64,000 nt of DNA. It comes from Avena insularis. Taxonomy: Eukaryota > Streptophyta > Magnoliopsida > Poales > Poaceae. The translations under genes and the position numbers were made by a program. This document shows, piece by piece, positions 34,857 through 47,800 of this stretch. Each line of letters begins with the position of its first letter. Position 1 is the stretch's first letter. Under the pieces are notes generated by a model, which was given only the letters and a program-made list of their open reading frames with translations, was not told where the DNA came from and made no database searches. The stretch covers positions 176,982,927 to 177,046,926 of the forward strand of contig CM042691.1 in assembly GCA_023614405.1 (NCBI GenBank). The letters are read 5' to 3'.

Positions 34857-37388
34857 CTATTTTTGAGGGTAAAACAGTAGGGTAAAGAACCCCACTGCAA
34901 TTTTTATAAATCATATAAAGTTACAAATAAGTATTTACAAGTTTCAGGCCACCTCAAAAGAGGGATAACATTCTGGGCAGCTATCTCCTGTCTAAATTAT
35001 TGCTAATCCAATCTTTGAGGCCCTGATAATTCTTTTTCTTAATTCTACACAGGACCCATCTTAATTCCTGAGCGACAATAGCCCTCCATTCCTCAAGGGA
35101 AGCATGCTTCTTGTTGAAAATTTCATTGTTTCTGCACATCCATATGCCCCAAGCTCCTAGGATAATAATTTCCATTTCAAAGGGACTTTAAGACCATTTT
35201 TAATACTGGCCAAAGCTTCAAAAAGATTGTGATCAGCCACTTGGACATGGGAAATTTCAGACCAGCAAGCTTTTGCAAAAGGACAGCCCCAAAATAAGTG
35301 TAGGATAGTTTCCTCACTAGTGCAGCCATGAAACACACATTCATATGAAGCCAGAGTAAATCGTTTCCTTTTCAGAAGGTTCCGTGTGTTTAGCCTATCA
35401 AGGAGCAAGAGCCAAAAGAAGAACTTATGCTTTTGTTGACAGGAGGATTTCCACAACCAGGAAAAATGTGGCAGTACAGGCTGATAACCAGATAATGAAT
35501 AGTAAGCCTTTTGGACTGAGAAACTATTACTGCCCCAAATATAACTCCAGTTGTCTGTTTCTCCCTGCATGTTATCACTGAGTATTTGTTCAAGGCTTTG
35601 ATATTCATGGTAAGCTTGCTGTGACAAAGGGATAAAAAAGTGATCTTGCATGTTAGTTGTCTGTAAAAACTCATGGACAGAGATGTGAGGGTTTTTTGCA
35701 TAAGAAAGAAGATGAGGAAGCTTATGCAGTAGACATCCATCATTCCACAAATCAAACCAGAGAAGGGTGGATTTTCCATCACCCACCGATCACTTTGCAA
35801 TTCCTTTAAATATGTCAACCAATTTCAGATGAGCTTTCCACCAAAAAGAACCCTCCAGACTTCTTCCAGGTAGTTTACCATTGCAATAATAAGTGTTCCA
35901 GACAAGGTGAACCCATGGGATATCCTTATGATTGTAAAATTTATCCAAATTCTTCAAAAGAAGTGCTGAGTTTTGAACATTAAGTTCAAGCACCCCCAAT
36001 CCCCCATGGTTCTTTGGTCTACAAATTTTATTCCATGCAACAAGAGCTTGACCCCTAGCTTGAACATCAGATGTTTTCTTCCTCCACAAGCATTGTCTCA
36101 TATACTTAATAGCTGATCTTTAATAGTGACAGGAAGATCAAAACAGCTCATATAATATATGGGAAGGGAAGATAAAACAGATTTAACTAACTGCAATTTC
36201 CCCCCATAATTTAGAAAATCAGCAATCCCACACAATCTTCTCTCAACTCTCTGAACAATAGGCAGAAAATGTTCCACTCCAGGCTTATTAATGCTTAAAG
36301 GCAATCCAAGGTAGGTGAATGGCAATGAGCCAGGGAGGCATGAGAGTGTATTGGCAAAGTGCTCAAGCCTCACAGTGTCCATGTTAATTGGCATCATACT
36401 AGATTTAGCATAATTAACTTTGAGTCCAGTGGAGAGAGCAAAAGTATGAAGGAGAGCCTTGAGGCATAATAATTGTTCTGAGTCAGCCTTAAGGATTAAT
36501 AGAGTGTCATCTGCATACTGCACAATAGAGAAATCAGGACAGAACACACCCTCAATGGAAAGGGAGAGAAGACCAATATTCATTGCTTTATTGAGGATGC
36601 TTTGAAGAAGATCAGCAGCCAAGACGAACAGGAGAGGAGATAAAGGATCTCCTTGTCTTACACCTCTTCCGCAATAAAATTTCTTTCCAGGCACTCCATT
36701 TAACAGAACAGAGGAGGAAGCCGAACCAAAGATTAACTGAATCCAAGAAATCCATTTGTCACCAAAACCTTTGGCTTTGAGAATATTGATAATTGTTGAA
36801 TGCTCAATTCTATCAAAAGATTTTTCAAAGTCAAGCTTAAGAATTAAAATTTCTTCTTTGGACTTGTGGCATTGATCAAGGAATTCAAATGCCCAACCTA
36901 AACAGTCTTGAATAGATCTTTGTTTGAGAAAACCATACTGGTTCTTGTGGACAAGTTTAAGGATAAACTTTTGTAGTCTGTTAGCCAGAATTTTGGTTAT
37001 AATCTTGAGGACACTATTTAGCAGAGAAATAGGCCTAAAATCAGCAGGTGTCAAAGGAGCTTCAATTTTTGGAATGAGGGTGATAAAAGAGGCATTGATG
37101 CTTTCCAAGGAAGTCTGCCCCTCATAGAAATCCACAAGGAGTTGTTTCACATCCTCCTTAATAATAGGCCAACATTGTTTCATGAATTCATTGTTAAAAC
37201 CATCTGGGCCAGGGGATTTATCATTAGGAAGATCTTTAATTACATTTTCAATCTCCTCATCAGAGAAAGGTTCTTCCAAAGCATCCTTTTCCTCTTGCCT
37301 TAAGCATTCCCCTGCCAATTCACTATTAAACATAAAAGGTCCTTCCAAAATTGTGAAAAGTTTGTGCTTTCTCTTTTGCACAAGTCAG
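34857..37388 (-). mobile_element. 5'-truncated L1-type LINE inserted in pol of element B
   Basis: Minus-strand LINE with the 3' part of ORF2 only. The endonuclease is missing, and the copy begins just before RT at 37388. Its 3' end is near 34857 with only a short A-rich run. AGAACT occurs at both borders (34851-34856 and 37389-37394) and may be a 6-bp target duplication, but the missing pol codons suggest a deletion at the target. Base composition is AT-richer than its host. Confidence 0.85.
34981..37381 (-). pseudogene. LINE ORF2: reverse transcriptase and zf-RVT region
   Basis: Non-LTR RT in 36098-37381: [48 protein letters not shown] and the catalytic QYADD (YADD at 36506-36517, intact). 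A frameshift near 36100 separates the thumb and connector (35790-36101). A TGA at about 35787 precedes a plant zf-RVT segment (WLWKSSCQQKHKFFFWLL, CxxE...HLFWGCPFA) to 35157, and the last piece ends at 34981. No endonuclease remains, so the copy cannot move by itself. Confidence 0.88.
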
Positions 37389-38440
37389 AGAACTAAATCG
37401 CCTTTTCTGAAAGAACAGTTTTGCACTCTCTGACTATGATACTTGCGTAACTTCTGCTGATAGGCTGTAGATCTCTTCTCAGCAACGACGCATACTTCTT
37501 TGATTATATCGAGATCATCTTGTCGAGAAACTTCTGCATCTTCTTCGATATACGCTTTGACTCGTGGAGCCTGATGAATCAGATCACTTGGAAGAACTAC
37601 TTTTGCACCGTAGACCAAGAACAAAGGAGTATAGCTGGATGACCTGTTAGCAGTTGTACGTAAGCTCCAAATCACAGACGGTAATTATTCCGTCCAAGCC
37701 CCCACGGCCCGACGAAGCAGTGCCTCGACGCGAGGTCGGATTCCTTGTATAATAAGGCCATTAGTTCTTTCGACTTGTCCGTTGGCTTGTGGATGTGCGA
37801 CTGATGCAATATCAAGTCGGATCCCTTGTTCTTAGCAAAATTCGGCAAGTTCACCCATGGAAAAGTTGCTCCCGTTGTCAGTAATTATACTGTGCGGATA
37901 TCCGAATCTGATGATTACGTCCTCGACAAATCTTCTGGCTATGGCTCCATCGCAACTTGTTACGGGTTTAGCCTCAATCCATTTTATGAATTTATCCACC
38001 ATCACTAGTAGGTGAGTAAATCCATATTTTGCCGTGAAAAACGGCCCTACCATATCAAGCCCCCAGACCGCGAACGGCCATGTAATAGGGATTGTTCGCA
38101 GTTGTTCAGCCGGAACATGTGCCTGATGAGCGTACTTTTGGCAGCCCTTGCATGTTTTGACTAGTTTTGTCGGCATTCGCCTTAGCTGTAAGCTAAAAGA
38201 ATCCGTGTTGAAAAGCTTTTGCCACTAAGGATCTGGCCGCAGCATGGTGACCATACTTGCCTTCATGGATTTCTCTCAATATTTCCACTTCTTCTGAAGA
38301 AATACATCTCTGAAACACGCCAGAAACACTCCGTTTATAGAGCTCACCATTAATTATAGTGTAGGCTTTTGCTCATCGGCCGATCTGTCGGCTCAAGACA
38401 TTGTCTTTAGGTAGTTTTCCGTCTATCAGGAAATCCAAAT
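37389..38440 (-). pseudogene. Element B pol: integrase
   Basis: The zinc finger has the full CKGCQKYA pair. Core motifs are WGLDMVGPFF, ITDNGSNF and GQVERTNG (Glu in the last frame piece). The C-terminal part reads VYGAKVVLPSDL ... FRKGDLVL, then meets the LINE at 37388. Breaks: a stop at about 37831, a TAA in IWTE*LPSV near 37682, and frame changes near 38180 and 38400. Confidence 0.85.
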
Positions 38441-38450
38441 AGGGTTTTGT

Positions 38451-39490
38451 CTAGCTAGGAATTACAGCCAGAACTGCTATTAAAGGTGAGTCGGATTTCG
38501 TCAGATAGTCCTCATCCACTCTGACTATGGAGGGGACCCTTAAATGCTCTAGAAAAGCTCCATCTGATACTTGTTTCTGCGCAGAGCCTATCCTTGATAG
38601 TGCATTTGCTTCCTCATTTTCTGCTCGAGGGATGTGTTGAACCTCAAAGCCCTCAAATGATTTAGATAGTTCATCAACAACCGCTTTATATGCTGCCATG
38701 TGCTTGTTTGCGTTGCAGATATTGGATACTTGCTGAGCAACTAAATCCGAGTCTCCGTAACACATGAGTCTTGATATGCCAATGTTCTTGGCCATGCGTA
38801 TTCCATGTAGCAGTGCTTCGTACTCGGCAATATTATTGGTAGCCGTGAAGTATATTTGCAACACATAGAACAGCTTATCTCCTTGGGGTGATTTGAGCAC
38901 CACGTTAGCCCCCGAGCCTCCTCGTGCTTTTGATCCGTCAAAGTGAAGGGTCCAAAATTCCGAGTCTGGAGGGCCTGAGTTTTCTGCCATTTCTGTCCAA
39001 TCAAGGACAAAGTCGGCGAGAATTTGGGACTTGATTGCTGTACGTGGTTTGTACTCAATGTCGAAAGATGCAAGCTCTATTCCCCACTTTGCAACACATC
39101 CTGTGGCGTCACGATTGTTGATTATATCTCTTAGAGGAGCCATGCTCACTACTGTGATCTTGTGCTCTTGAAAATAGTGGCGTAGCTTTCTGGATGCAAA
39201 AAGCACTCAATAGTATAGCTTTTGATGATGCGGATACCGTTGCTTTGATTCTGTCAGGACCTCACTTAGATAATAAGTTGGCCGCTGCCCCTTATGCTCG
39301 TGGCCTTCTTCCTCGCTCTCATACTGTTACCACGCGTATGACCTTGTTGGTTGCTGCGATGTAGAGTAACATAAGTTCCTGAGGTTCTGGCGCTGCAAGA
39401 ACTGGTGGGTTTGAAAGCAGATCTTTCAAACTTTGCATGACAGTTTCGCTTCTGGGGTCCAGACAAATTTGTCGGTTTTCTTCAAGAGTT
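38451..39490 (-). pseudogene. Element B pol: RNase H modules
   Basis: Positions 39206-39490 hold the broken gypsy RNase H. Positions 38451-39206 hold the C-terminal part of that module (LRHYFQEHKITVVS) and then an archaeal-type RNase H: HFDGSKARGG, AEYEALLHG, GDSDLVAQQ. In the last motif the catalytic Asp is Asn (EEANALSR; A has EEADALSR). The frame closes at 38451 with TAG. Confidence 0.84.
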
Positions 39491-40330
39491 TGTATAATTA
39501 TGCGGATCTTTCACCGAGCCGGTTGACAAACCAACTCACCGCTGCAATGTAACCAGTGAGGCATTGTACGTCCTTCAGGCGAGTCGGCCTGGTAATGTTT
39601 AAGATAGCCTTGATTTTGTCCTGGTTCACTTTGATGCCTCGCTCAGAGACGATAAAACCTACCAATTTCCCGGTTGGAATTCCAAAGAAACACTTCTTCG
39701 GATTTAGCATCATGTTGAACTTTCATAGACTAGCAAATGTTTCGTCCATGTAAAAAATTAAAGTTTCCTTCTTTTCGTACATAACTGCTATGTCGTCTAC
39801 GTATACATGGACGTTGCATCCAATTTTGTCGTTGAGACAACATTGCATGGTACGTTGATATGTTGCTCCTTCGTTCTTTAAGACAAGGCAAAGTTTTATA
39901 GCAGAAGGTTCTGAAAGGAGTGATGAAAGACGTCTTAATTTGATCCGACTTTTTCATCGGTATTTGGTGATATCCGGAATATGTATCGAGAAAACAGAGT
40001 AATTCCGACCCTGCCGTCGAGTCGATAACTTGATCGATTCTTGGCAAATTAAATAGATCTTTTGGGCATGCCTTGTTCAAAGCGGTATAATCAACACACA
40101 TCCTTAAATCAGTGGTGTCCTTTTTATGGACGAGTATAGGATTTGCCACCCAATCTGTATGGATGACCTCTGTTATGCAATCCGCTAACTCTAAGCGGGC
40201 TAATTCCTTAGCTATTGCTTTCCAATTTTCATCACCAAACCATCATAAGGACTGTTTGACGGGTTTAGCGTCTGGGTATACATTAAGAGAGTGCTCGACA
40301 AGTTCCCTAGGTACTCCGGTCATGTCAGAT
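39491..40330 (-). pseudogene. Element B pol: reverse transcriptase
   Basis: Fingers and palm: WVANPILVHKKD, LRMCVDYTALNKACP, FLDTYSGYHQIPM. Catalytic YVDD intact at 39792-39803. Thumb: CFFGIPTGKLVGFIVSERG. A frameshift near 39900 separates fingers from palm, and others follow near 39725 and 39495. Confidence 0.85.
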
Positions 40331-40629
40331 GGCTGCCATGCGAAGATATCATTATTAGCTTTGAGGAACTCGACGAGCGCGCTTTCCTATGCGTGGCCTA
40401 AGCCTACCTCTATGTTCGTCGTCTTGGAGGGATCATCTTACTTCAGCGAAGTCTTCTTTGTCTCCTCCGACGCCTTGAACTTCAAACTTGGCTTCAGCAC
40501 CTCGTTCTTTGCAGCGGTCATCTCGGACAGATTGATGGTCTTCTTGATCTCCTGGTACTCCTGGGCATGCAGAACGGCTTCAGCGAAGGCAGCAGGTCCT
40601 TCGTCGCACTCTCGCGCGTTCCTCGGATT
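40331..40629 (-). other. Pol linker between protease and RT of element B
   Basis: Continues the pol order, but no domain is recognisable and the minus-strand frame is interrupted. Plus-strand open frames here are shadows. Confidence 0.4.
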
Positions 40630-41073
40630 TCATCGTATGGTGATTACGCCCTTTGGACCTGGAAGTTTAATCATATTGTAGATGTAACCGGGACGAGCCA
40701 TGAACGCGCAGTAAGCCGGACATCCAAAGATGGCGTGGTAAGCACTTTTGAACGGTGCCACCTCGAAGGAGAGTGGATCGGTCTGGTAATTATCCCGGGT
40801 TCCGAATGTCATGTCCAGAGTAATCTTACCCAGAGAATCCACATGTCTTCCTGGTATAATGCCATGGAAAGTTACACTGTTGTAACTCAACTGGCTCTCG
40901 TGTAGTTTCATGCGGTGGAGCGTCTCGATGTAGAGGATGTTGATGCTTCTCCCACCGTCCATGATTGTTTTAGAGAACTCATAGCCATCAATAAGAGGAT
41001 TGACGACCAGAGGGTACTTTCCCCGACGATGTGTTTTCCTCGGGTGATCTGAACGATCAAAGATGATGGTCAC
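40630..41073 (-). pseudogene. Element B pol: aspartic protease
   Basis: Active-site region TIMDGGRSINILYIETL (D-G-G-R; the usual residue after D-G-G is Ser, so R is likely a damaging change). It is followed by the conserved FHGIIPGR and FGCPAYCAFMARPGY segments, equivalent to the A protease. Confidence 0.83.
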
Positions 41074-44000
41074 CTCTGACCAGTCCAGGAATTGGGGGAC
41101 AGCCAGAACCGTGGCATTGAGCTCACGAAAAACCGCCTTTTGTCCTTAGCTGGTTGGGATCCAAGGAAGCAGACATATGTGTATTTCTTAGTCGGAAAAG
41201 TTTTCTTTCCATCTGGCTTGGGTTCTGTGGCGGCTTCCGCCTCTTCCATGTTGGAATCTTCCTTGGGCTCCTTTCCTTTCTCGGAATTTTTCATTCCTTT
41301 CCTTCGCTTGGCTCTGTAGCCAGCGGATTCGTCTTTCTTGATGTCGTCATTAAAATGACACTCGGCATTTGTATGGGTAGATCATCCGTTACTATCCAAG
41401 TGGTGGACACAGGGATTACTGGCAATATCAGCCCACGTATAGGTTCTTCCGGGTTGTTGGTCTCCTCTGCCCTGGATTCGAGAAGTTCCTCGGCCTCTAC
41501 CACGGCCGCCTCTGCGCTCTCCACGTCCTTTGGATCCAAACGTTGCATTGACAGCTGCATTGTCCGGAGCCGGCTTTTCGTCCGAGGTGTTTTTGCGCTT
41601 CTGAGTTTGCTTTGGCTATTTGGCCGCATTGGGATTGGCCAGAATATTGAGCAGCCCTTCTGAATTTTCATCGGCGTCAGCATATTTGCTTGTTGTCTCT
41701 GTCATTTCTCCCAAATCTGTGAAGTGGTCATGCTTCATCCTGTGACGTAAAAGTCCGACTGGAAGTCCTGCAATAAAAGCTTTTATCGCAGTTTGCTCGT
41801 TTACTCCTTCGCATGAGTTCTTCGTATCGATCCAGCGTTCAGTTAATCCCGACAGGTTTCTTCGGGTCTTTGGGTGCAACACTGCAAGTCTCCAACTGTA
41901 CAGGGCCTCCTGTATGTTTCCTCGAAGATTGAAACGAACACACTTTGCATATCATACCAGTTATGAATTGAATTTTCTAGCAGTTCACTGAGCCATGATC
42001 AAGCCGTCTTCCTCAGCATCAGTGGCAATATCGGACTGCAACCAGGCTATTTCCTCCTTTGGCAATGCAACAAGCCTGGAAAAAATCCTGGAGCCAAGTA
42101 TCTGGCTGAGCTGCACTGTCGTAGGGTTAAATGTGTTTGGCGATGCCAAAGTCAATTGGAAATTTTGTCTGACGTATACGCGGTCCAAAGCATTTGGGTC
42201 CTACATACACATCGTATTCCTTGTACCGCCGTGCTTCTATGTTTGATTCGATGCGATGGCGAGCGTTGTTTGGCGAGAGATCTGCGCCTTGGAGTCTCGC
42301 GGCTTCTGTGCGGTGGAGTTGGATTTCTGCTTCTTCTCTCACCATTGTCGCCTCCGCCCCTGCGGCTTCCATGGCTACGACGTGATTCTACATGGTCGCT
42401 GCTGGGAGGCGATGGGGGCCCTAGTGGATTCTTTCCGGCTGGGTTTCCTGTGGTGGTGGTGGTGGAGCCTCGTTATGCTGAATCTGATGCCAGTTTCTTC
42501 GGGCATCGTCCCTACTAGATTTAGGACGATCCGGATCATCTCTTCGTCTGATGTTGCCAGCCGGACGACTCGGTGGTGGCATCCTTAGCCGATCTTGCTC
42601 CTCTCGCTGGCGGCGTGTTTCCGGGTCTTCTCTATAGCGATTGTTTTGCCGACGATGGTCCTGATGGGGAACCATTGCCCCGATGGCGTCTTCGGCCGCA
42701 GCCGGAATAACTCTTGCCCAGTCATGTGCCAGCCGGCTGGAGTGGCAGTTCGAGACAGTTCTTGAATTCTCTTCTTCTTCTCCACGGGGACGATAACGTT
42801 GACTCGTATCCCTACGGAATCTTACATTAGCGCTTTGGTCAGCGCCAGTGTGGAAAAACTCATACTTTGAGTTCAGCTTTCCAGTAAATGACGCGGCCGT
42901 CTTCTGCTGCTTTAATTGTTTGTCCAGCAATGCGACACACTGCTGGACCTGCTGCGGAGATGGATTGTTGGCGAGGATGGCTCGAGCTACAGCAGCGTTT
43001 TCGACCGGCATGTTGTAGAGTTGGATCTTCTCTCCATCTTTTCCGTCGAATAGATCTTTGTGGATATCCAGATTCTTGTTTGCAAGAAACGGACCTCCCC
43101 TTGTTTTGTTTGGATGTCATTTGAAATCTGACTGGTATCTGGCAGGATCACTGTCTAACTATTGTCTCATCTCGACGAGGCGCGCGGAAACAGGCGGTGC
43201 TTTTCTAGGTCCTCAGCCCTTTTCTCCAGTGCCTCCGACGTAAGATCCGAAGCTGTTGGGATTGGAATTGTGAGAGCATCTCCGTAAATTTCACGTGCAC
43301 CCTTGGTGACAACGTGTCCATCCACAGGAGGATCGATCGGGGTGGGATTAATCGGACCTCTGTCTTGATTCTCCATCTTGATCTCTTCATAAACTTTTTC
43401 TTCGTTGGTTTCCTCGATGTCCGGTTCTGCCGAAGTTGGATTCTTGTTCTTCTTCTTCTTCTTTGACCACCCAGTAGCCTTAACGTGCGTACCAGTGGCA
43501 AAGATGGCTTTTGGTCTGGTACTTATCTTGGTACTTTTCGTCATGGTAGGTTTGTGGACCTCAGAGGAATCTCTGGTATCCATGTCATCCTGCGAGGTGT
43601 AGCTTTCATCCATGCTATCATATGGATTAGGAGGGGTTTCTGGCTCACCTTGCGTTTGTATGGAGATGTGCTATTAGTCGTACTCCTCTATCTCTTTGTC
43701 GAAGTCTCGAAGCTCCTACGACGTGATTGACTCCGCTGGGGAGAAAGGTAAGTCAACGTTTTCTTCGATTGCGTCTAGGACCTAGTCGCTACCAGCTCCA
43801 GCATCAACAGAGTCGGATCCAGTGCTTATGTGGTATACGAAACAGTGCTTCTTCTTGTTCATGTTCTTGAGGTACTTGTATAACTTGGTTTCTGCTTTGA
43901 CATCAGCAAAGTTGGATCCTTAGCGGATGTATTCTTTGTCTGTGTATTCGATCTCGCTGGAGAGGTCGGATCTGGCTTCTTCTTCCACCTCTCCTTCCAC

Positions 44001-44258
44001 TACAGGAGTGGGTTGGGTGGGTTTGATTTTCTCTAGGACCCTGAACTCTTCCGCCTCTGCGGACAAAGTAGATCCAGATTTTTCTTCCGCCATGGGCATC
44101 ACCTCTAGGGTGGGTTGGGTGGGTTCAGCGAAACCGAGATAAATATCGATCTCTCCGATTGACATGATCGTGTAAGTTGTCATGGGTTTTGAAGCCAGAA
44201 TCCAAGTCTCATCGAGGAGGATGAGAGGGACATCACTACCGTAGACCACGCGACCCAT
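41074..44258 (-). pseudogene. Element B gag (long, fragmented)
   Basis: Several frame pieces in order from the right: 43920-44258 (first ATG of the piece at 44256-44258, MGRVVYGSDVPL; acidic, Pro/Thr-rich), 43167-43613 (Lys-rich, then acidic), 42421-43120 (helical, Gln-rich, then Arg/Asp/Gln-rich), 41985-42188, 41616-41882 (LSGLTERWIDTK, FIAGLPVGLLRHRM: the gag core) and 41070-41683. The long N-terminal extension before the gag core is common in Tat elements. The open frame continues rightwards through the primer site (no stop until 44342), which I treat as chance. Confidence 0.75.
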
Positions 44259-44323
44259 GGCGATTCTTTTGCCGATTCCTGCACACGCAGATTCCGCCAG
44301 GAACGATGATCCAAAGGTCACCA

Positions 44324-44341
44324 GCCCCACGGTGGGCGCCA
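44324..44341 (-). promoter_or_regulatory. Primer binding site of element B
   Basis: TGGCGCCCACCGTGGGGC on the minus strand, two bases from the LTR. It differs from the A site at one base and suggests the same primer tRNA class. Confidence 0.78.
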
Positions 44342-44343
44342 AC

Positions 44344-44832
44344 TGTCATCGGATTGTCGACAAGTACACCATAGGGGGTCCTAGTGGGATTGGAAGGATG
44401 GGTTGTGAGACATCGTATGTTCCAGGAGCGGTGAGCACAAGTTTACCCAGGTTCAGATCTGACTGCGGTGATCGGATCCTACTCCTGCTAGCAACCCAGT
44501 AATAGATCAGCGTAAGACGGATGTTACAATGGATTACAAGAGAGGTTCGCCTGTGCGAGTTGATTGTTGTGGTTGTTGTGTTATTTCCCTAAAGGATCCC
44601 ATAGGGCTGGTTTATATAGTCATCGGGGCCTAGGGTTACAGGGAGAGACCTATCTGGCTACGTTACAGAGTCGGTAACTATGTACAGCTTGGACTAAAAG
44701 TAATACTACATGCCTAAGTCGGTAACTCTTCTGGGCCTTGTCATAGCCGGAACTGGCTCCTCCTCTTTTTCTGACTGGGCCGCCCGTGAAGCAAAGCACT
44801 AACCCGTTGGTGGGCCACCCTCGTCACCGAGT
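44344..44832 (-). repeat. 5' LTR of element B, main part
   Basis: 489 bp, TGTCATCGGATTG onward, TATATAAA at 44611-44618 on the minus strand. Cut by element C after CGAGT (44828-44832). The remaining 34 bp are at 58786-58819. Confidence 0.92.
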
Positions 44833-47800
44833 TGTCAACACCCGGATTTTTCAATCCTAGATGCCTGTTATGCCATACATCGCAATCCCAGGATTACCAT
44901 TTTTGCGAGACATAACAGAATTGGATACCATAGTACATCATCCATTACAAATGATACATAAGTTCTTACACAAATAGGGATCTCATGATCCAGTTCTTAA
45001 TACAACATCAAGCAGCGGAGTACGTAATAATAACGGTAGCGTAGGCGAAGCTCCATCTTCGGGGTCACAGGCAATGCTGACGATGGGAGATGATTGTAGT
45101 TGTCGTAACCTTCCTGGGGTCCATCTTCCAGGTACTCCTCTTCATAGTCTGGCCATGGGAATAGCCAGGGACAAATCCATGAGTACTCTTTAAGTACTCG
45201 CAAACTAATACTAACAGGTAAAGGGGGTTTTTGGATAATAGGACACTAGGCTCTAGGGTTGTTTTGCAAAAGCTAGATTTATCTCTACTAAGTTCTAAAG
45301 CTAGTCACAATTTTATAACTCCTAACTGGGATCTTGTAACTCATGTCACAACTCTGTTGTGGTCAAGTCACAGTATTAATTCATTTCACGGGTCATTTTG
45401 AAAAGTCTGACGGGGGAACAGTATGGCCACTCCAACTGTCCATAACATGGACGCTGCTTTTGAATAGTTTGACACTCAGAGATTGTACACTTTCACCACA
45501 ACATTCGATACATCCGTCAGAACAAATCCTGAATTCACCATACTCGATGTCGGATAATCAATCCTAACCTTTCAATTACGCCCTAGTATAAGCACCTCTC
45601 CGTGAGTTTGGCCCCCAACCATGACCAACTGTCATCTTGGAGTCTGCATGTGGACAATCTTCACAAGGTAGCCTTAGCTCAGACCTTGGCCATGAAGGAA
45701 CTAATACTAAGGAATATAAGTTTCCAGTCAAGCCCTACCCAATATTCGGGTATTGTGGTTGTACGATAAAATTGGAATGGTATCGCATCCAGACAACAAT
45801 CAGTTTTATAAAGGGCTAAGGCTCATGCCTCAACATTTTTATCACCAAAATCCTCAAGTGTTTGGAAACACGTGTCCAAAACATTTCAATAGAATGATCC
45901 ATCATTCCAAGGTTTTCATAACCATTTTTCCACCAAGTATTCCCATCTAAAGTTGATCAAGTTTTATGCTTAGCACTAGCATCTACAGGTGGGGGTAGTA
46001 CTGATGAGGGGTGGTAACTAGTGGAGTTTCAACTAAGTACAACCTTATGTCTCAGGCTGATGTCAAGGTTTCTAACTTAGGCCAAATTTTATGCTCTTTA
46101 TGCAACCTTCAGCATCTTTCCAATATCTACCAGTCACTTAAGTAAACTCTAAGTAAGCTTTGATAAAGAAATAGAGTAAGAATCTTGCACATAAAACTAG
46201 GATTGGTTTATCAAGTGGGTGGGATCACATATGCTTAAGACATATAGTAGTCATAGAACAAGTATGGGTTTGTTGCATCAGTAGGGTATCTTGCAAGTGT
46301 TAGCTTGCATAGGTCAACTTGATTATTAAGGCTTGCATAGGTGTAGTATCAGCTTGCATCAATATCATTATAAGCTTGCCTTGTGCAGAGCAATGGTTGA
46401 AGTTCTCCTCGGCTTCTTCTTCGTAGTATCCTCCTTCCTCCTCGTATCCTTGGTCGGTACTAGCGTCTATGAATAAATACGAGGTACACAATCACCAAAC
46501 AATACTTAACTACTTGCAATCATCACACACAAGGGTCCTATGGATGATCTAGCATCATCTCTAACATTACAAGGTTAAGGCTTGATTTAATTCCTTTTAT
46601 TTTTAGAAAAGTAATTTCTACTCATTGAAAAACTACTTAAGATTTAATATTCTCCAAACCAAACATGGGATCATGTTGACACATGTCATCACCACATATT
46701 GTAGTCCATGGGAATATGATTTAAAGTGGTGTCACAATTTAATAAGGTTTTACCCTTTTATTTTAATTAAATAAAGTGGCTAGAAATGCCTATGTAGCAT
46801 TCTTTTATTACTTGAACAATATTTCTGCAAGTAAACCTATATATTTTTATATATTCTGAAAGGTATGGTTAAATGTTATTTTTGAGAGTTGGAATCAACT
46901 CAAAAGCTATTATGGTTTAAATTTGAAAAATGTTTGAATGCATCAAAGCTTTTGCCTTGCTATTTTTACCATGGGTGATCTATAGATCCAAATGAATTGA
47001 ATCCAACGGGCTTGGATTCAGCATTCACAGACCTTTCCAACAAAATTGGTTTCATTCAATTTGGTGTACTGAAACGATCTGGGTTGATTTTGAAGTTGGG
47101 TACAAAAGTGTGTTTGAATTGAAATAGAAAAAGTTTTAATTTGAATAACTGGGATGCGCAGGAAAATTTACTGGGCCGGCCTACTAAGCGCAGTGCTCCC
47201 GCGGGCTGCTTAAGTGGGTGTCCCCACTCGTCAGTGACACGGGGCTGGGCAAAGCGGTATGGGGCAACGTGGATCGTTCGATCTAGTTCTAATCTAACGG
47301 CTGGGAGTCATCGTCGACGCGAGACAACGCCGGCGAGAACGAAACCTAAGCGGCCCGTGAGGGTGCCGGGGCTCACCGGGGTACTGGCGAGGGTCGGCGA
47401 GGCGGGCGAACGACGAAGTCGACGACGGCGAATCTCCTGGTACCGATGTCTTTTCCTGGGGCGGCTCCAATCGCGGGCTCCCTTCTTCTCTAGAGGCAGC
47501 GGGCTCCGGTGAAATTCCGGCGGGGTGGTGCTCGCCTTGCTCTGAGAACGGTGTGGCACGATCAGTGAGGAGAGGGGAGTGAGATGGTGTGAATAAATCG
47601 TGCGGGGGTGGCCTCTATTTATAGTCGAGCGAGGGGACCATCGGGGCGCACGGTGAGCTCGTCAGGGGCGAGGTTACAGGCGGCTAATGGCATGGGCAAG
47701 GGTAGGGGACGGTGCGATGTCTCCTGGCGATGCTCAACGACATGGTTTCGAGACATGGGGCGGTGGGGTTTGGTCTGGAACAGGCGATGCTCTGCGCGGC

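Noticed and set aside
39556..41663. Plus-strand ORFs over pol and gag of element B (for example 40112-40681 and 41154-41663)
   Set aside because: They mirror the protease and RT coding strand and have no independent domain.
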